Below are positions 32,858 through 42,395 of a stretch of DNA of 64,000 nt, in pieces; the stretch's first letter is position 1; each line of letters opens with the position of its first letter. A model generated the notes under the pieces. The model saw only the letters and a program-made list of their open reading frames with translations. It ran no database searches and was not told where the DNA came from. A program made the position numbers and the translations under genes. Where the stretch lies: assembly GCA_937967995.1 (NCBI GenBank), contig CALBTB010000009.1, positions 124,001 through 188,000 of the forward strand. Direction: 5' to 3'. The stretch is from an uncultured Gammaproteobacteria bacterium. Its GTDB lineage: Bacteria; Pseudomonadota; Gammaproteobacteria; UBA6429; Thiohalophilaceae.

Positions 32858-34624
32858 ATGTTTATTTTTTGCGCAATAAAATCAATCTGGTTCTTTTTAA
32901 AGAGTAAAAGAAAAAGTCAATTATTAATCTTGCTATTTTTAATGATAGCTACATCAGTTGCTGAAGTAATAAGCATCGGTGCAGTTATACCATTTCTTGG
33001 TGTGCTCTCTAATTCAGAAGTTATTTTTATGCATGAATTAGCTCGCTCAGTTATTCAGTTTTTCGGCATTGCTGACCATAGTGAACTTTTATTACCAATC
33101 ACAATAATTTTTATTGTTGCTGCGATTATTTCAGGTGTAATGCGTATTGCGCTGCTCTGGGTGCAAACAAGAGTAGCTCATTCAATTGGAGCAGACATGG
33201 GTTATGACATATATCAATTTATTCTACAGCAATCGTATGAAGAACATATGTCACGCAATAGCAGTGAAGTAATTTCAGCAGTATCGACTAAAATTAATCA
33301 AGTTGTCGCTCAAACCATGAAGCCCATAATGATTTTGATGAGCTCAATGTTGATTCTTATTGCGATGAGCAGTTTCCTCTTTTATGTTAATCCTGTTGTA
33401 GCATTATCACTTTTAATCGGTTTTTCTATCATATACATATTTTTTATTTTTTTAACGCGAAGCAGATTGCTCAAGAACAGTAAAATAATTAATACAAAAT
33501 CCAATTTGATCGTAAAAATAATCCAGGAGGGACTGGGTGGATTTCGGAATGTAATTTTGGATAATTTACAGGACTTGTATAGAGACTCCTTTCATCGTGA
33601 AGACCTCAAGTTACGACGGGCTATAGCTAATAACCAAATTTTAAGCCAAAGTCCACGCTATGGTGTAGAGTCGCTTGGAATGGTATTAATTGCATTAATT
33701 GCGTACAACATGGGGGGAGATGAGGGGGATTTTTCAAAGGTAATACCGGTGTTAGGTGCATTTGCTGTTGGTGCACAACGAATACTACCACTGCTTCAAC
33801 AGTCATACAGTTCATGGTCATCGATTTACGGATCACAAGCAATCCTGCAAGAAATAATGAATTTAGCTAATAAACCATTAAACAAAATCGAGAAAAATAC
33901 AGGAATAAATAGGCTGACTTTTCTAAAGTCCATCAAACTTAAAGATATTGGTTTTATATATAAGAAAAGTAACAAGTATGTATTACATGATATAAATATT
34001 GAGATAAAAAAAGGATCAAGGATTGGTTTTATTGGGGAGACAGGAAGCGGGAAAAGCACATTGCTTGATATTATTATGTGTTTGCTGCTACCGACGCAAG
34101 GTAGGATTTTTGTTGATGATGTAGAAGTAAATTCACGTAATTTTAAAGAATGGCAATCGGATATTGCTCACATACCTCAATATATATTCTTGATTGATGA
34201 TACTATAACTAGAAATATTGCATTTGGTGTGCCGGATGATCAAATTGATCACGACAGAGTAGCTACCGTTGCCAAGCAGGCTGGAATATCAGAAACGATT
34301 GAATCTTTAGATTATAAATATGATACCGTTGTTGGAGAAAGAGGTACGCGTCTATCCGGAGGGCAGAGGCAAAGAATTGGAATTGCTCGTGCATTGTACA
34401 GAAAATCAGACGTAATAATACTTGATGAAGCAACAAGCGCGTTAGATGAGAAAACAGAAAGATCTGTAATGAATGAAATTTACAAAATAAATAAGAATAT
34501 AACTATCATAATGGTAAGCCACCGCATAACTACAATGAAAGATTGTGATGTAATTTATGAGCTTGACCAAGGGCGAATTAACTGGTGTGGTGTTTACGAA
34601 GACCTCAATAACCGAAATAGTTAG
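32858..34624 (+). CDS. ABC transporter, fused permease/ATPase (PglK/MsbA-like flippase)
   Basis: I take the ATG at 32858 (588 residues) rather than the TTG one codon before. The N-terminal half has six predicted membrane helices (about residues 20-290). The C-terminal half is an ATPase with Walker A GETGSGKS (about 393-400), signature LSGGQRQR (about 500-507), Walker B VIILDEAT and the MVSHR switch histidine. It is the half-transporter layout of MsbA and of PglK, which flips lipid-linked oligosaccharides. No Wzx is found in the island, so this is the best flippase candidate. Confidence 0.85.
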   Translation: MFIFCAIKSIWFFLKSKRKSQLLILLFLMIATSVAEVISIGAVIPFLGVLSNSEVIFMHELARSVIQFFGIADHSELLLPITIIFIVAAIISGVMRIALLWVQTRVAHSIGADMGYDIYQFILQQSYEEHMSRNSSEVISAVSTKINQVVAQTMKPIMILMSSMLILIAMSSFLFYVNPVVALSLLIGFSIIYIFFIFLTRSRLLKNSKIINTKSNLIVKIIQEGLGGFRNVILDNLQDLYRDSFHREDLKLRRAIANNQILSQSPRYGVESLGMVLIALIAYNMGGDEGDFSKVIPVLGAFAVGAQRILPLLQQSYSSWSSIYGSQAILQEIMNLANKPLNKIEKNTGINRLTFLKSIKLKDIGFIYKKSNKYVLHDINIEIKKGSRIGFIGETGSGKSTLLDIIMCLLLPTQGRIFVDDVEVNSRNFKEWQSDIAHIPQYIFLIDDTITRNIAFGVPDDQIDHDRVATVAKQAGISETIESLDYKYDTVVGERGTRLSGGQRQRIGIARALYRKSDVIILDEATSALDEKTERSVMNEIYKINKNITIIMVSHRITTMKDCDVIYELDQGRINWCGVYEDLNNRNS

Positions 34625-34680
34625 ACTTCCATATCAGTCGAAAGAAAACAGAATGTTAATGTATAGATGAATTTTTGACT

Positions 34681-35673
34681 ATGAAAAGTCAGATACAAAG
34701 AATTGCTATAGTTGGTCTGGGAAGTATTGGCAGACGACATTTGAGACTGGTAAAGGAAATTAGGCCTGATATACAAATTATATTAGTTAGATCTGGTCAT
34801 GGAGGGATCTGGCAGGAACAGGAACTGGCTGATTCAGTTGTGTATTCTTTGTCTGATGCATTAGCATTAAAAGTTGATGCTGCAATTATTGCAAGCCCAG
34901 TAGTATTTCATGTATCGCAAGCAAAAACATTTATTGAACATGTGATTCCAGTGCTTGTTGAAAAGCCGCTGTCGCATAAATTGGACTTAGCAGACAAGTT
35001 ATACAAGGAATGGTTGGAGAGAAAACCGCTGGTGCTATTAGGTTACACGCTCAGGCATAATCCTGCTGCTTCCTTTTTTGGGAAAAAAATTCAAGATGGA
35101 GAGATAGGAATTGTTTTATCCATAACAATTAAATGTGAGTCCTATTTGCCAGAATGGAGGCCAGATCAAGATTACCGTAAATCAGTATCATCAAGAAAAG
35201 AACTTGGAGGTGGCGTGTTGCTAGAACTCAGCCATGAATTAGATTATGCAAACTGGTTTTTCGGTCCTTTTAAATCAGTAAGCTCTATAGTAAGAAATAG
35301 TAAATCATTGAATATTGATATAGATGTTGAAGATATGGCTGATATCATTCTTGAAACGTCTGACAATAAATCAGTACATATCCATTTGGATTTTTGTAGT
35401 CGAATTCCTTCAAGGTTTTGCTCTGTTAAAACAGATAAAGGGCAGTTGAACTGGAACTTGCTTGAAAATAATATTACCTGGACAGGTTTCGATGGTTCGA
35501 CAGAATTATGGGAATTTAACAATGACAGGGATGATATGTACAGAAAGCAATTGAGCCATTTCTTTAATTGCATTGAAACGGATTCAGAACCAATGGTGAC
35601 TATTGAAGATGGTATTGCTGTGTCGCAATTAATAGAATCTATCCATGCTGCTAATATCAGGAAACATAATTAA
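34681..35673 (+). CDS. Gfo/Idh/MocA family oxidoreductase
   Basis: A 330-residue NAD(P)-dependent sugar oxidoreductase; the ATG at 34681 is preferred to a TTG two codons before. It has the N-terminal Rossmann motif IVGLGSIGRRHLRL, the EKPLSHK lysine motif and a C-terminal alpha/beta substrate domain with GGGVLLELSHELDY. In nonulosonic acid and amino-sugar clusters these enzymes oxidise or reduce a sugar ring carbon (WlbA/PtmF types). It is next to the CMP-sugar synthetase gene, one base apart, so it probably belongs to the nonulosonic acid cassette. Confidence 0.82.
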   Translation: MKSQIQRIAIVGLGSIGRRHLRLVKEIRPDIQIILVRSGHGGIWQEQELADSVVYSLSDALALKVDAAIIASPVVFHVSQAKTFIEHVIPVLVEKPLSHKLDLADKLYKEWLERKPLVLLGYTLRHNPAASFFGKKIQDGEIGIVLSITIKCESYLPEWRPDQDYRKSVSSRKELGGGVLLELSHELDYANWFFGPFKSVSSIVRNSKSLNIDIDVEDMADIILETSDNKSVHIHLDFCSRIPSRFCSVKTDKGQLNWNLLENNITWTGFDGSTELWEFNNDRDDMYRKQLSHFFNCIETDSEPMVTIEDGIAVSQLIESIHAANIRKHN

Positions 35674-35674
35674 G

Positions 35675-36370
35675 ATGCGTACATATGCTTTTGTCTTTGC
35701 GCGCGGTGGTTCTAAAGGACTGCCTGGAAAAAATATTTTAAAAATTAATGGTATTCCATTGTTGGCGCGCTCTATAAAATTAGCAAATTCATTAACAGAT
35801 ATAAAAAAATGCTTCGTTTCAACTGATTCACCAGATATTGCAAATGTTGCTGCTGATTATGGTGCAACAGTGATTACTCGACCTGTGGAATTATCTGCGG
35901 ATGATAGTCCAGAATGGTTAGCCTGGCAGCATGCTGTAAATTGGGTCAGGAACAATATTGGTGATTTTGACAGATTTATCAGCATACCAACAACTGCACC
36001 ATTGAGATTACCAATAGATATAGAAAAATGCCTGCGCAATCTTGATAGTACAACAGATATTGTACTTACTATGTCAGAGTCTCATCGAAGTCCCTGGTTT
36101 AATATGGTGCGCGCTGATGAGAATGAAAATCTGGAATTAATAATAAGTGATGGTGTTAATCCGGCCAGAAGACAGGATGCCCCTATAACATATGATTTGA
36201 CAACTGTCGCTTATGTAACTCGGCCTGATTTTATTATAAAAAATAAATCAATTTGGGATGGTAAAGTGAAGGGTGTGATAGTTCCACCAGAACGAGCAAT
36301 CGATATTGATACTGAATTAGACTTTAAAATAGCAGAGTTTCTACTGAAAGAAAGAGAGCTGTTATGTTAA
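35675..36370 (+). CDS. CMP-nonulosonate (acylneuraminate) cytidylyltransferase
   Basis: Start at 35675 just after the upstream stop (231 residues). The nucleotide-binding signature FARGGSKGLPGKNIL (residues 8-22) and the segments STDSPDIANVAADYGA, RPVELSADDSPEW and the terminal DIDTELDFKIAE are characteristic of NeuA/LegF/PseF enzymes that activate sialic-acid-like sugars with CTP. It overlaps the next SDR gene by 7 bases. Its synthase partner is at 37295. Which nonulosonic acid is made cannot be read from sequence. Confidence 0.88.
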   Translation: MRTYAFVFARGGSKGLPGKNILKINGIPLLARSIKLANSLTDIKKCFVSTDSPDIANVAADYGATVITRPVELSADDSPEWLAWQHAVNWVRNNIGDFDRFISIPTTAPLRLPIDIEKCLRNLDSTTDIVLTMSESHRSPWFNMVRADENENLELIISDGVNPARRQDAPITYDLTTVAYVTRPDFIIKNKSIWDGKVKGVIVPPERAIDIDTELDFKIAEFLLKERELLC

Positions 36371-37122
36371 GGAATGATGTAGTAGTAGTTACTGGCAGTT
36401 GTGGGCGCATTGGATCGGCGGTTTCTCGTAATATTATTGAGCATGGTGGACGGGTAGTGGCAGTAGATATTAATGGTAAAAAAATAAAACAGCTCGAAAA
36501 AGATTATGGAAGCGATTCTTGTCTCTGCCTGGAAATTGATGTGGGCAATATTGAGAACGCTAGTATAGTAATTGAGGAAGCAGTTTCAAAATTTGGCAGA
36601 ATTGACTCTGCAATTCATTCCGCATACCCGCGTTCTATACAGTGGGGGGCCAAATTTGAGAATTTAGAGCAGACGTACTTGAATGAAGATCTTTCGCTCC
36701 AGATTGGTGGATCGATCATTTTTGCACAAAGAATACTGGACTATTTTTGCAAAAACCAAGCAGGAAATCTAATATTTGTATCATCTATACAAGGTGTTAT
36801 GGCACCAAAATTTGAGCATTACGAAAATACGAATATGACATCCCCAATTGAATATACAGCAGCAAAACATGCATTAATAGGAATTACACGTTATCTGGCT
36901 AAATACTACAAGGGTAATAATATTAGGGTCAATTGCGTTAGCCCAGGCGGTATTTTAGATGGACAACCAGAGGCATTCTTAAAAAAATACAGAATGTCAT
37001 GTAACGATAAGGGTATGCTTGATGCAGAAGATATAGTCGGTGCATTTATATTCCTGCTTTCTGATTTATCAAAATATATAACAGGTCAAAATATTATTGT
37101 GGATGATGGGTGGAGTTTATAG
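36364..37122 (+). CDS. Short-chain dehydrogenase (PtmA/flagellin-modification type)
   Basis: A 252-residue classical SDR with VTGSCGRIGSAVSRNI, the VDINGKK strand 2, SSIQGVMAPKFEHYE and the catalytic pair in EYTAAKHALIGITRYLAKYY. The pattern with an insertion before YTAAK resembles PtmA-like SDRs that accompany legionaminic acid genes. It overlaps the cytidylyltransferase and precedes the neuB-like gene, consistent with a step on the precursor amino sugar. Confidence 0.78.
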   Translation: MLRNDVVVVTGSCGRIGSAVSRNIIEHGGRVVAVDINGKKIKQLEKDYGSDSCLCLEIDVGNIENASIVIEEAVSKFGRIDSAIHSAYPRSIQWGAKFENLEQTYLNEDLSLQIGGSIIFAQRILDYFCKNQAGNLIFVSSIQGVMAPKFEHYENTNMTSPIEYTAAKHALIGITRYLAKYYKGNNIRVNCVSPGGILDGQPEAFLKKYRMSCNDKGMLDAEDIVGAFIFLLSDLSKYITGQNIIVDDGWSL

Positions 37123-37294
37123 AACTGCTCGTATGTTCAGGTAGCATGTTTTAACCATACTTTGCATAGAAAATTTATTCTAATGATGCGTATTCTTAAT
37201 AAAACCAGGACTGACAAATAATAAACCAGAAAAGACCAGAGAGATATATGTATCAAGCCATACGGTGTATTTTATACAGATTACATAAGTAACC

Positions 37295-38338
37295 ATGCAA
37301 AAATCAAATAATTACTTTTCCAGGCTTGACAAGTGTCTGCTAATTGCAGAAATAGGTGTGAATCACAATGGCAATATGGCGCTGGCACAAAAAATGATTA
37401 CAGAAGCTAAGCGTGCCGGGGCTGATGCGGTTAAATTTCAAAGTTTTAATGCTAATACGTTGGCTTCCAAAGAAACACCGAAAGTAGACTATCAGAAGAA
37501 TCTGACACGAAATGATGAATCACATTATGAGATGCTCAAAAAACTAGAGTTAACGAGATCAGATCATCTTCTTTTATATGACTACTGTAAGAAATTAGGT
37601 ATATCATTTCTATCAACTCCTTATGACGTGGAATCTGCCAGATTTCTTCATGAAGATATAGATGTTGAAATGTTCAAGACAGCATCAGCAGATATAGTAG
37701 ATTTTTCATTGCATGAGTACATTGCTTCTACTCGCAAGCCGGCAATAATTTCAGTAGGCATGGCTAGTTTAGGGGAAATAGAGGATGTTTTGAGAATTTA
37801 TCATAAGCATCGTAACAATGACATTGTACTATTACATTGTGTATCTAATTATCCATGTAAAAGTGAAAGTATTAATATGGAAGTAATGAATACGTTAAGT
37901 CAGGCATTTCAACTACCTGTTGGATTTTCCGATCATAGTGAAGGCCCAGAGGCAGCTATACTATCAATTGCGTATAAAGCAAAAGTAATTGAGAAACACT
38001 TCACTCTAGATAATAACTTAGAGGGCCCTGACCATAAAGCGTCTACAATGCCCATTGATTTTACTTTGCTGGTTAACTCAGTTCGTAAGGCAGAGAAAAT
38101 AATTGGAAGCCCCATAAAGGAAGTTCAAAATGAAGAAATGCAAATGTCTAAAGTGTCAAGAAAGACCATGCATTTTTCAAGAGATATGAATTCAGGTGAA
38201 ATATTGCAAATGGATGACATTGTATTGTCGCGTCCAGGTACCGGGCTCTATATATCCTTATTGCCTCATTTATTGGGGAGGAAAGTCAACAAGCCAATCA
38301 CTAAAGGCATGATGGTTAAATTTTCTGATTTTATATGA
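37295..38338 (+). CDS. neuB: Nonulosonic acid synthase (NeuB/LegI/PseI family)
   Basis: A 347-residue two-domain protein. The N-terminal TIM barrel has IAEIGVNHNGNMALAQKMI, GADAVKFQSF, a metal-binding His in LLHCVSNYPCK, GFSDHSEGPEA and KHFTLDNNLEGPDHKAS. The C-terminal SAF (antifreeze-like) domain has VSRKTMHFSRDMNSGE and LLGRKVNK. It condenses PEP with a six-carbon (di)acetamido sugar to give a nine-carbon acid. The sequence is nearer in flavour to legionaminate/sialate synthases, but the product is not proven. It overlaps the NeuD-like gene by 4 bases. Confidence 0.9.
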   Translation: MQKSNNYFSRLDKCLLIAEIGVNHNGNMALAQKMITEAKRAGADAVKFQSFNANTLASKETPKVDYQKNLTRNDESHYEMLKKLELTRSDHLLLYDYCKKLGISFLSTPYDVESARFLHEDIDVEMFKTASADIVDFSLHEYIASTRKPAIISVGMASLGEIEDVLRIYHKHRNNDIVLLHCVSNYPCKSESINMEVMNTLSQAFQLPVGFSDHSEGPEAAILSIAYKAKVIEKHFTLDNNLEGPDHKASTMPIDFTLLVNSVRKAEKIIGSPIKEVQNEEMQMSKVSRKTMHFSRDMNSGEILQMDDIVLSRPGTGLYISLLPHLLGRKVNKPITKGMMVKFSDFI

Positions 38339-38961
38339 GAAATATCATAATTATAGGCTCAGGGGGTCACTCAAGATCAGTTATTTCAATAGTTAGGCAG
38401 TATGGAAAATGGATTGACATGTCTATTATTGACATACGCTACTCTGGAGGAGAGGAAACAATACTTGGGATACCGATTGTTGGTGATATTGGCATTCTTG
38501 ATACTATAAATACTCATGACACAGATATTTTTGTTGCAATTGGTGATAATCGTTTAAGGAAAGACATGATTAATTTAGTAGTTGACAGAGGCTTTAAAAT
38601 TCCCAATTTAATTCATTCAAGTGCAATTATCGATGAAAGTGTTGATCTGGGCTTCGGTAACTTCATTGGCGCAGGCGCTAATTTGGGTCCGGATGTCAGG
38701 ATAGGTAACGGAAATATTGTTAACACATTATCTAATCTGGATCATGAGTCACGGCTTGGTAATTATAGTCATTTGTCCCCGTCTACTGTAGTTTGCGGTC
38801 GTTCAGTAATTGGTGATTTGACATGGTTAGGTGCAAATTCCACTGTAATTGATGGTGTAGAGATTGCCGATGAAACTACTATTGGAGCAGGAGCAGTTGT
38901 GATTCGAAGTATTTCAGAATCCGGGTTGACTTATACTGGGATACCAGCGAAAAGACTATGA
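38335..38961 (+). CDS. NeuD/PglD-like sugar O- or N-acyltransferase
   Basis: A 208-residue left-handed beta-helix acetyltransferase. The N-terminal nucleotide-sugar binding fold begins IIIGSGGHSRSVI. Hexapeptide repeats follow (GFGNFIGAGANLGPDVRIGN; WLGANSTVIDGVEIADETT), with the catalytic-type His in LDHESRLGNYSHLSP and the ending TYTGIPAKRL. It acylates the sugar precursor or the finished nonulosonic acid. It is coupled by ATGA overlaps to neuB and to the following isomerase. Confidence 0.88.
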   Translation: MRNIIIIGSGGHSRSVISIVRQYGKWIDMSIIDIRYSGGEETILGIPIVGDIGILDTINTHDTDIFVAIGDNRLRKDMINLVVDRGFKIPNLIHSSAIIDESVDLGFGNFIGAGANLGPDVRIGNGNIVNTLSNLDHESRLGNYSHLSPSTVVCGRSVIGDLTWLGANSTVIDGVEIADETTIGAGAVVIRSISESGLTYTGIPAKRL

Positions 38962-39815
38962 TCTATTTATCAACAGGTGGTTTTAAAACTCAGCCAGCAT
39001 CAGTTACGGTTAAACATTTGGCAGAAAATGAATTTTTAACTATTGAGCTTTCAGGTGGGGTATATGAAGACGATCAACTAAGAAAGCTAAGGGACTTACA
39101 AAAACAGTATGATATAATATTCAAAGTTCATAATTATTTCCCCCCACCTTTGAAGCCCTTTGTGTTTAATTTAGGTTCTTTGAATAAAGAAATTGCAAGC
39201 TTAAGTATTCAGCACGTAAAGAATTCAATTGAATATTCAGTTGAGCTTGGCAGTGATGTGTATAGCTTTCACGCAGGTTTTTTGTTGGATCCTGGCGTCT
39301 CAGAACTCGGTGTAACAATAGCAAATAGACGTCTGTATGATCGTGCTGAGGCAATGAAAGTATTTCTGGAACGAGTGAACTTTCTTGCAGAGTACGCACT
39401 TTCTAATAATGTTTCATTTTTGATAGAAAATAATGTTGTTTCAGATAGTAACTACAAACAGTTTTCAGGAGATCCTCTGCTGATGACAGGAAAAAATGAA
39501 TGTGAATACATTATGGAAAATACACCAGATAATGTTAATTTATTAGTAGATGTTGCTCATCTGAAGGTTTCGGCACAATCTGTAGGCTTTGATGCTGTTT
39601 CTTTTCTTGCTAAATGCAGAAAATGGATTAAAGCATATCATTTAAGTGACAACAATGGAATGGAGGATGAAAACAAAGTTTTCGATGAGGGCTCCTGGTT
39701 CTGGCCGCATTTAATAACTGGGCTAAATTATTATAGTCTGGAGGTATATACATCATCTTTAAATATTATACGTAGCCAGTATGAAATGGCAAAAAACAAG
39801 GTTTTAATGTCATGA
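38958..39815 (+). CDS. Sugar isomerase/epimerase (AP endonuclease 2-like TIM barrel)
   Basis: A 285-residue TIM barrel of the xylose-isomerase-like superfamily. Likely metal ligands are seen in LIENNVVSD (Glu), VDVAHLKV (Asp, His), AYHLSDNNG (His) and LEVYTS (Glu). Such enzymes epimerise or isomerise keto sugars. It overlaps neuD and the aminotransferase gene by 4 bases each, so it should act in the same route, but an isomerase of this type is not a standard step of published legionaminic or pseudaminic pathways. Confidence 0.72.
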   Translation: MIYLSTGGFKTQPASVTVKHLAENEFLTIELSGGVYEDDQLRKLRDLQKQYDIIFKVHNYFPPPLKPFVFNLGSLNKEIASLSIQHVKNSIEYSVELGSDVYSFHAGFLLDPGVSELGVTIANRRLYDRAEAMKVFLERVNFLAEYALSNNVSFLIENNVVSDSNYKQFSGDPLLMTGKNECEYIMENTPDNVNLLVDVAHLKVSAQSVGFDAVSFLAKCRKWIKAYHLSDNNGMEDENKVFDEGSWFWPHLITGLNYYSLEVYTSSLNIIRSQYEMAKNKVLMS

Positions 39816-41281
39816 GTGTGATTGAGATATTTATAGTAGAACGTGATGCTACTATTAAAGAGGCATTGATTCAAATCAACAAGAATGCATATGGAATTTG
39901 CTTTGTTGTCTCAGATAAAAAATTGGTTGGAGTATTGACGGATGGTGATATACGAAGAGCGTTAATAAACAATGTGCAGTTAGATGATTGCGTTGATAAG
40001 GTAATGAATACTAACTATGTCGCTATGCACATTGATACGCCTTCGAAAGAAGTCAGAAGAAGAATTTCAGATCACATCCGAGTTATACCCCTTGTTAATA
40101 CAGATGGGGAAATAGTTGACATTTCAAATATTAAAAAAACTCATGCATTTCCATTAATGGAGCCATATATTTCAGAAAAAGAAAGTGAATATGTAAATGA
40201 TTGTTTGGAGACTGGATGGATTTCGTCAAGAGGAAAATACGTACATAGGTTTGAGCAAGAATTTGAAAAGCTACATCCCGGAATGTTCGCTGTGGCAGTG
40301 TCAAATGGTACCGTTGCTTTGCAATTGGCAATGTTGGCAATTGGTATTAAGCAAGGTGATGAAGTTATAGTACCAAATCTGACATTTGTTGCAAGCGTTA
40401 ACACAATAATCCACTGTGGTGCAACCCCAGTATTATGTGAAATAGATCCGATAACGTGGTGTATTGATCCGGAAGAAATTAAAAAGCTAATTAATTCTAA
40501 AACAAAGGCCATTATGCCTGTTCATTTATATGGACAGGTCTGCAATATGGATGAAATTAATAAGATAGCTAATGAAAATGATATATATGTTATTGAAGAC
40601 TGTGCAGAAGCGTTAGGTAGTAAGTGGAAGAGTGAAAATGTTGGTACTTTCGGGCATGCTTCAACATTTAGTTTTTTTGGAAATAAAACCATAACAACCG
40701 GAGAAGGCGGGATGGTTTTGTTTAGAAGTAAAGAGGATTCTGAAAAGGCAAGAATTCTTCGTGATCATGGTATGAGTACCAACAGAAGGTATTGGCATGA
40801 TGTTATTGGTTATAACTTCAGACTAACCAATATTCAGGCAGCAATCGGTGTGGCGCAACTTGAAAAATATGATGAAATAATCAATAGAAAAATACATATA
40901 GGAAGATATTATAGCGAACTACTAAAAAATCATAAGCTAGTAGCGCAAATCCCAGAATTAAATAATAATATTGAAAACTCATATTGGATTTTTACGTTCT
41001 TATTAAATAAGAAAATCAATCGTGAAGATGTGATGGCAAAATTATTAGAGTTTGGTATTGAAACGAGACCAGTTTTTTACCCCTTACACCAAATGCCGCC
41101 TTACAAAAACTATAAAAAATCAGGCTCTCTTGAAAATAGTGTTAATATATCTCAACAAGGTATATCTTTACCATCATCTATGAGTCTGAGTGATTTGAAT
41201 ATTCAATATATCGTGTATTGTTTTAATAAAATAGCTGAGAACAAATTACTATCACATGATATATTAATTAATTATAAATAA
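39812..41281 (+). CDS. CBS-pair domain fused to DegT/DnrJ/EryC1 aminotransferase
   Basis: A 489-residue fusion. Residues 1 to about 108 form two CBS motifs (FVVSDKKLVGVLTDGDIRRAL; VIPLVNTDGEIVDIS). Residues about 115-480 form a sugar-nucleotide aminotransferase with TGWISSRGKYVHRFEQ, VSNGTVALQLAM, VIEDCAEALGS and STFSFFGNKTITTGEGG, with PLP Lys292. The aminotransferase half is like LegC/PseC and would install the amino group on a 4-keto sugar. In known legionaminate clusters a CBS pair is attached to the nucleotidyltransferase (PtmE), not to the aminotransferase, so this architecture is noteworthy. The CBS part may sense a nucleotide. Confidence 0.86.
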   Translation: MSVIEIFIVERDATIKEALIQINKNAYGICFVVSDKKLVGVLTDGDIRRALINNVQLDDCVDKVMNTNYVAMHIDTPSKEVRRRISDHIRVIPLVNTDGEIVDISNIKKTHAFPLMEPYISEKESEYVNDCLETGWISSRGKYVHRFEQEFEKLHPGMFAVAVSNGTVALQLAMLAIGIKQGDEVIVPNLTFVASVNTIIHCGATPVLCEIDPITWCIDPEEIKKLINSKTKAIMPVHLYGQVCNMDEINKIANENDIYVIEDCAEALGSKWKSENVGTFGHASTFSFFGNKTITTGEGGMVLFRSKEDSEKARILRDHGMSTNRRYWHDVIGYNFRLTNIQAAIGVAQLEKYDEIINRKIHIGRYYSELLKNHKLVAQIPELNNNIENSYWIFTFLLNKKINREDVMAKLLEFGIETRPVFYPLHQMPPYKNYKKSGSLENSVNISQQGISLPSSMSLSDLNIQYIVYCFNKIAENKLLSHDILINYK

Positions 41282-41288
41282 AATTGTA

Positions 41289-42395
41289 ATGAAAAAAATA
41301 GTAATTGCGCATGGGCATACCTCTCTTGAGGTTTTTCATAGCTTAACACCATTGATTTTAGCTTCTGAGAAAACTAGTGGCGAAGCTAACTGGAGATTTG
41401 TAGATTATAGAGTTTTCAATATTTTCAAAATACAGGGAGATTTGTTGGTTCTTGTCAGAAGATATCATGACGGAATGAGAACTATTGAGGAAATTAAAAA
41501 GGAACTAATAGCATTAAAAAAGAATTTTAATAAAGTCATATATTTCGATGACTCAGCAGCTACTTCATATATCTGGTTTAATATATTTGAATTTATCGAT
41601 GAATACTGGAAAAGATCAATATTCAAAAATTTAAAGTTTTATACGAAAAAATTATATGGCGGACATCTGTATAGTAATTTTTATCATGAAAAATATCATA
41701 TTAAAGATGAAGAGGATGTATTTTATAACCAAACCTCAGATAACGCTGATCTAACTAAATTAAAAATAGCATGGAATATTGGAATTGGAGCAATTCCAAC
41801 AGCAAAAAATAATACTTTGAACAGAGAGTATGCAAAAATTAGAAGAATAACTACTGGTTTGTCTGTCATGCCTTCTATACATCCTGTTAGATGGATTATT
41901 AGAGCATATATGAATGCCATGAAAAAAGAGTTAGAAAAAGATATCAATATCAATTTAAAGAAAAACATAATCTCAGCTAGATTTGAAAGTAGCATTTATC
42001 GTAAATCGATTGGGTATCAGAGAGTACTGATGCAAGAAAAAATAAGTAACAATTATAATTTCTTGACCGGAAAAATTGATAGATGGAAGTTTACTCAGGA
42101 ATCTTTTTTAGTGCGTGGGATGCTGTCTCCCTTTGGATGGGGAGAAGTATGTTATAGAGATTTTGAAGCGGCAATAGGTGGCGCGGTCTTAATTAAACCA
42201 GATATGTCGCATGTGCAAACATGGCCAAATATTTTTACTAATGACTCTTATATTTCGTTGTCATGGGACTTAAAAGAATTAGATTCATTTCATATAGATG
42301 ATTTTAGTGTTGATACTGTAAATTCAGCCAGAAAGATTTACTTGGATGCTTTAAATTCTGTTGTTGATCGAGCTATTGCAATGATTGCTCTATGA
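41289..42395 (+). CDS. Putative glycosyltransferase of unknown family
   Basis: A 368-residue cytosolic-looking protein. The C-terminal part has RGMLSPFGWGEVCYRDFEA followed by GGAVLIKPDMSHVQTWPN, the pattern of nucleotide-sugar binding in GT-B enzymes (G-E-[VC]-x-R-D-x-EA then a retained loop of the donor site). The N-terminal half has no motif I recognise. It overlaps the next glycosyltransferase by 4 bases. Glycosyl transfer is inferred, not shown. Confidence 0.55.
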   Translation: MKKIVIAHGHTSLEVFHSLTPLILASEKTSGEANWRFVDYRVFNIFKIQGDLLVLVRRYHDGMRTIEEIKKELIALKKNFNKVIYFDDSAATSYIWFNIFEFIDEYWKRSIFKNLKFYTKKLYGGHLYSNFYHEKYHIKDEEDVFYNQTSDNADLTKLKIAWNIGIGAIPTAKNNTLNREYAKIRRITTGLSVMPSIHPVRWIIRAYMNAMKKELEKDININLKKNIISARFESSIYRKSIGYQRVLMQEKISNNYNFLTGKIDRWKFTQESFLVRGMLSPFGWGEVCYRDFEAAIGGAVLIKPDMSHVQTWPNIFTNDSYISLSWDLKELDSFHIDDFSVDTVNSARKIYLDALNSVVDRAIAMIAL

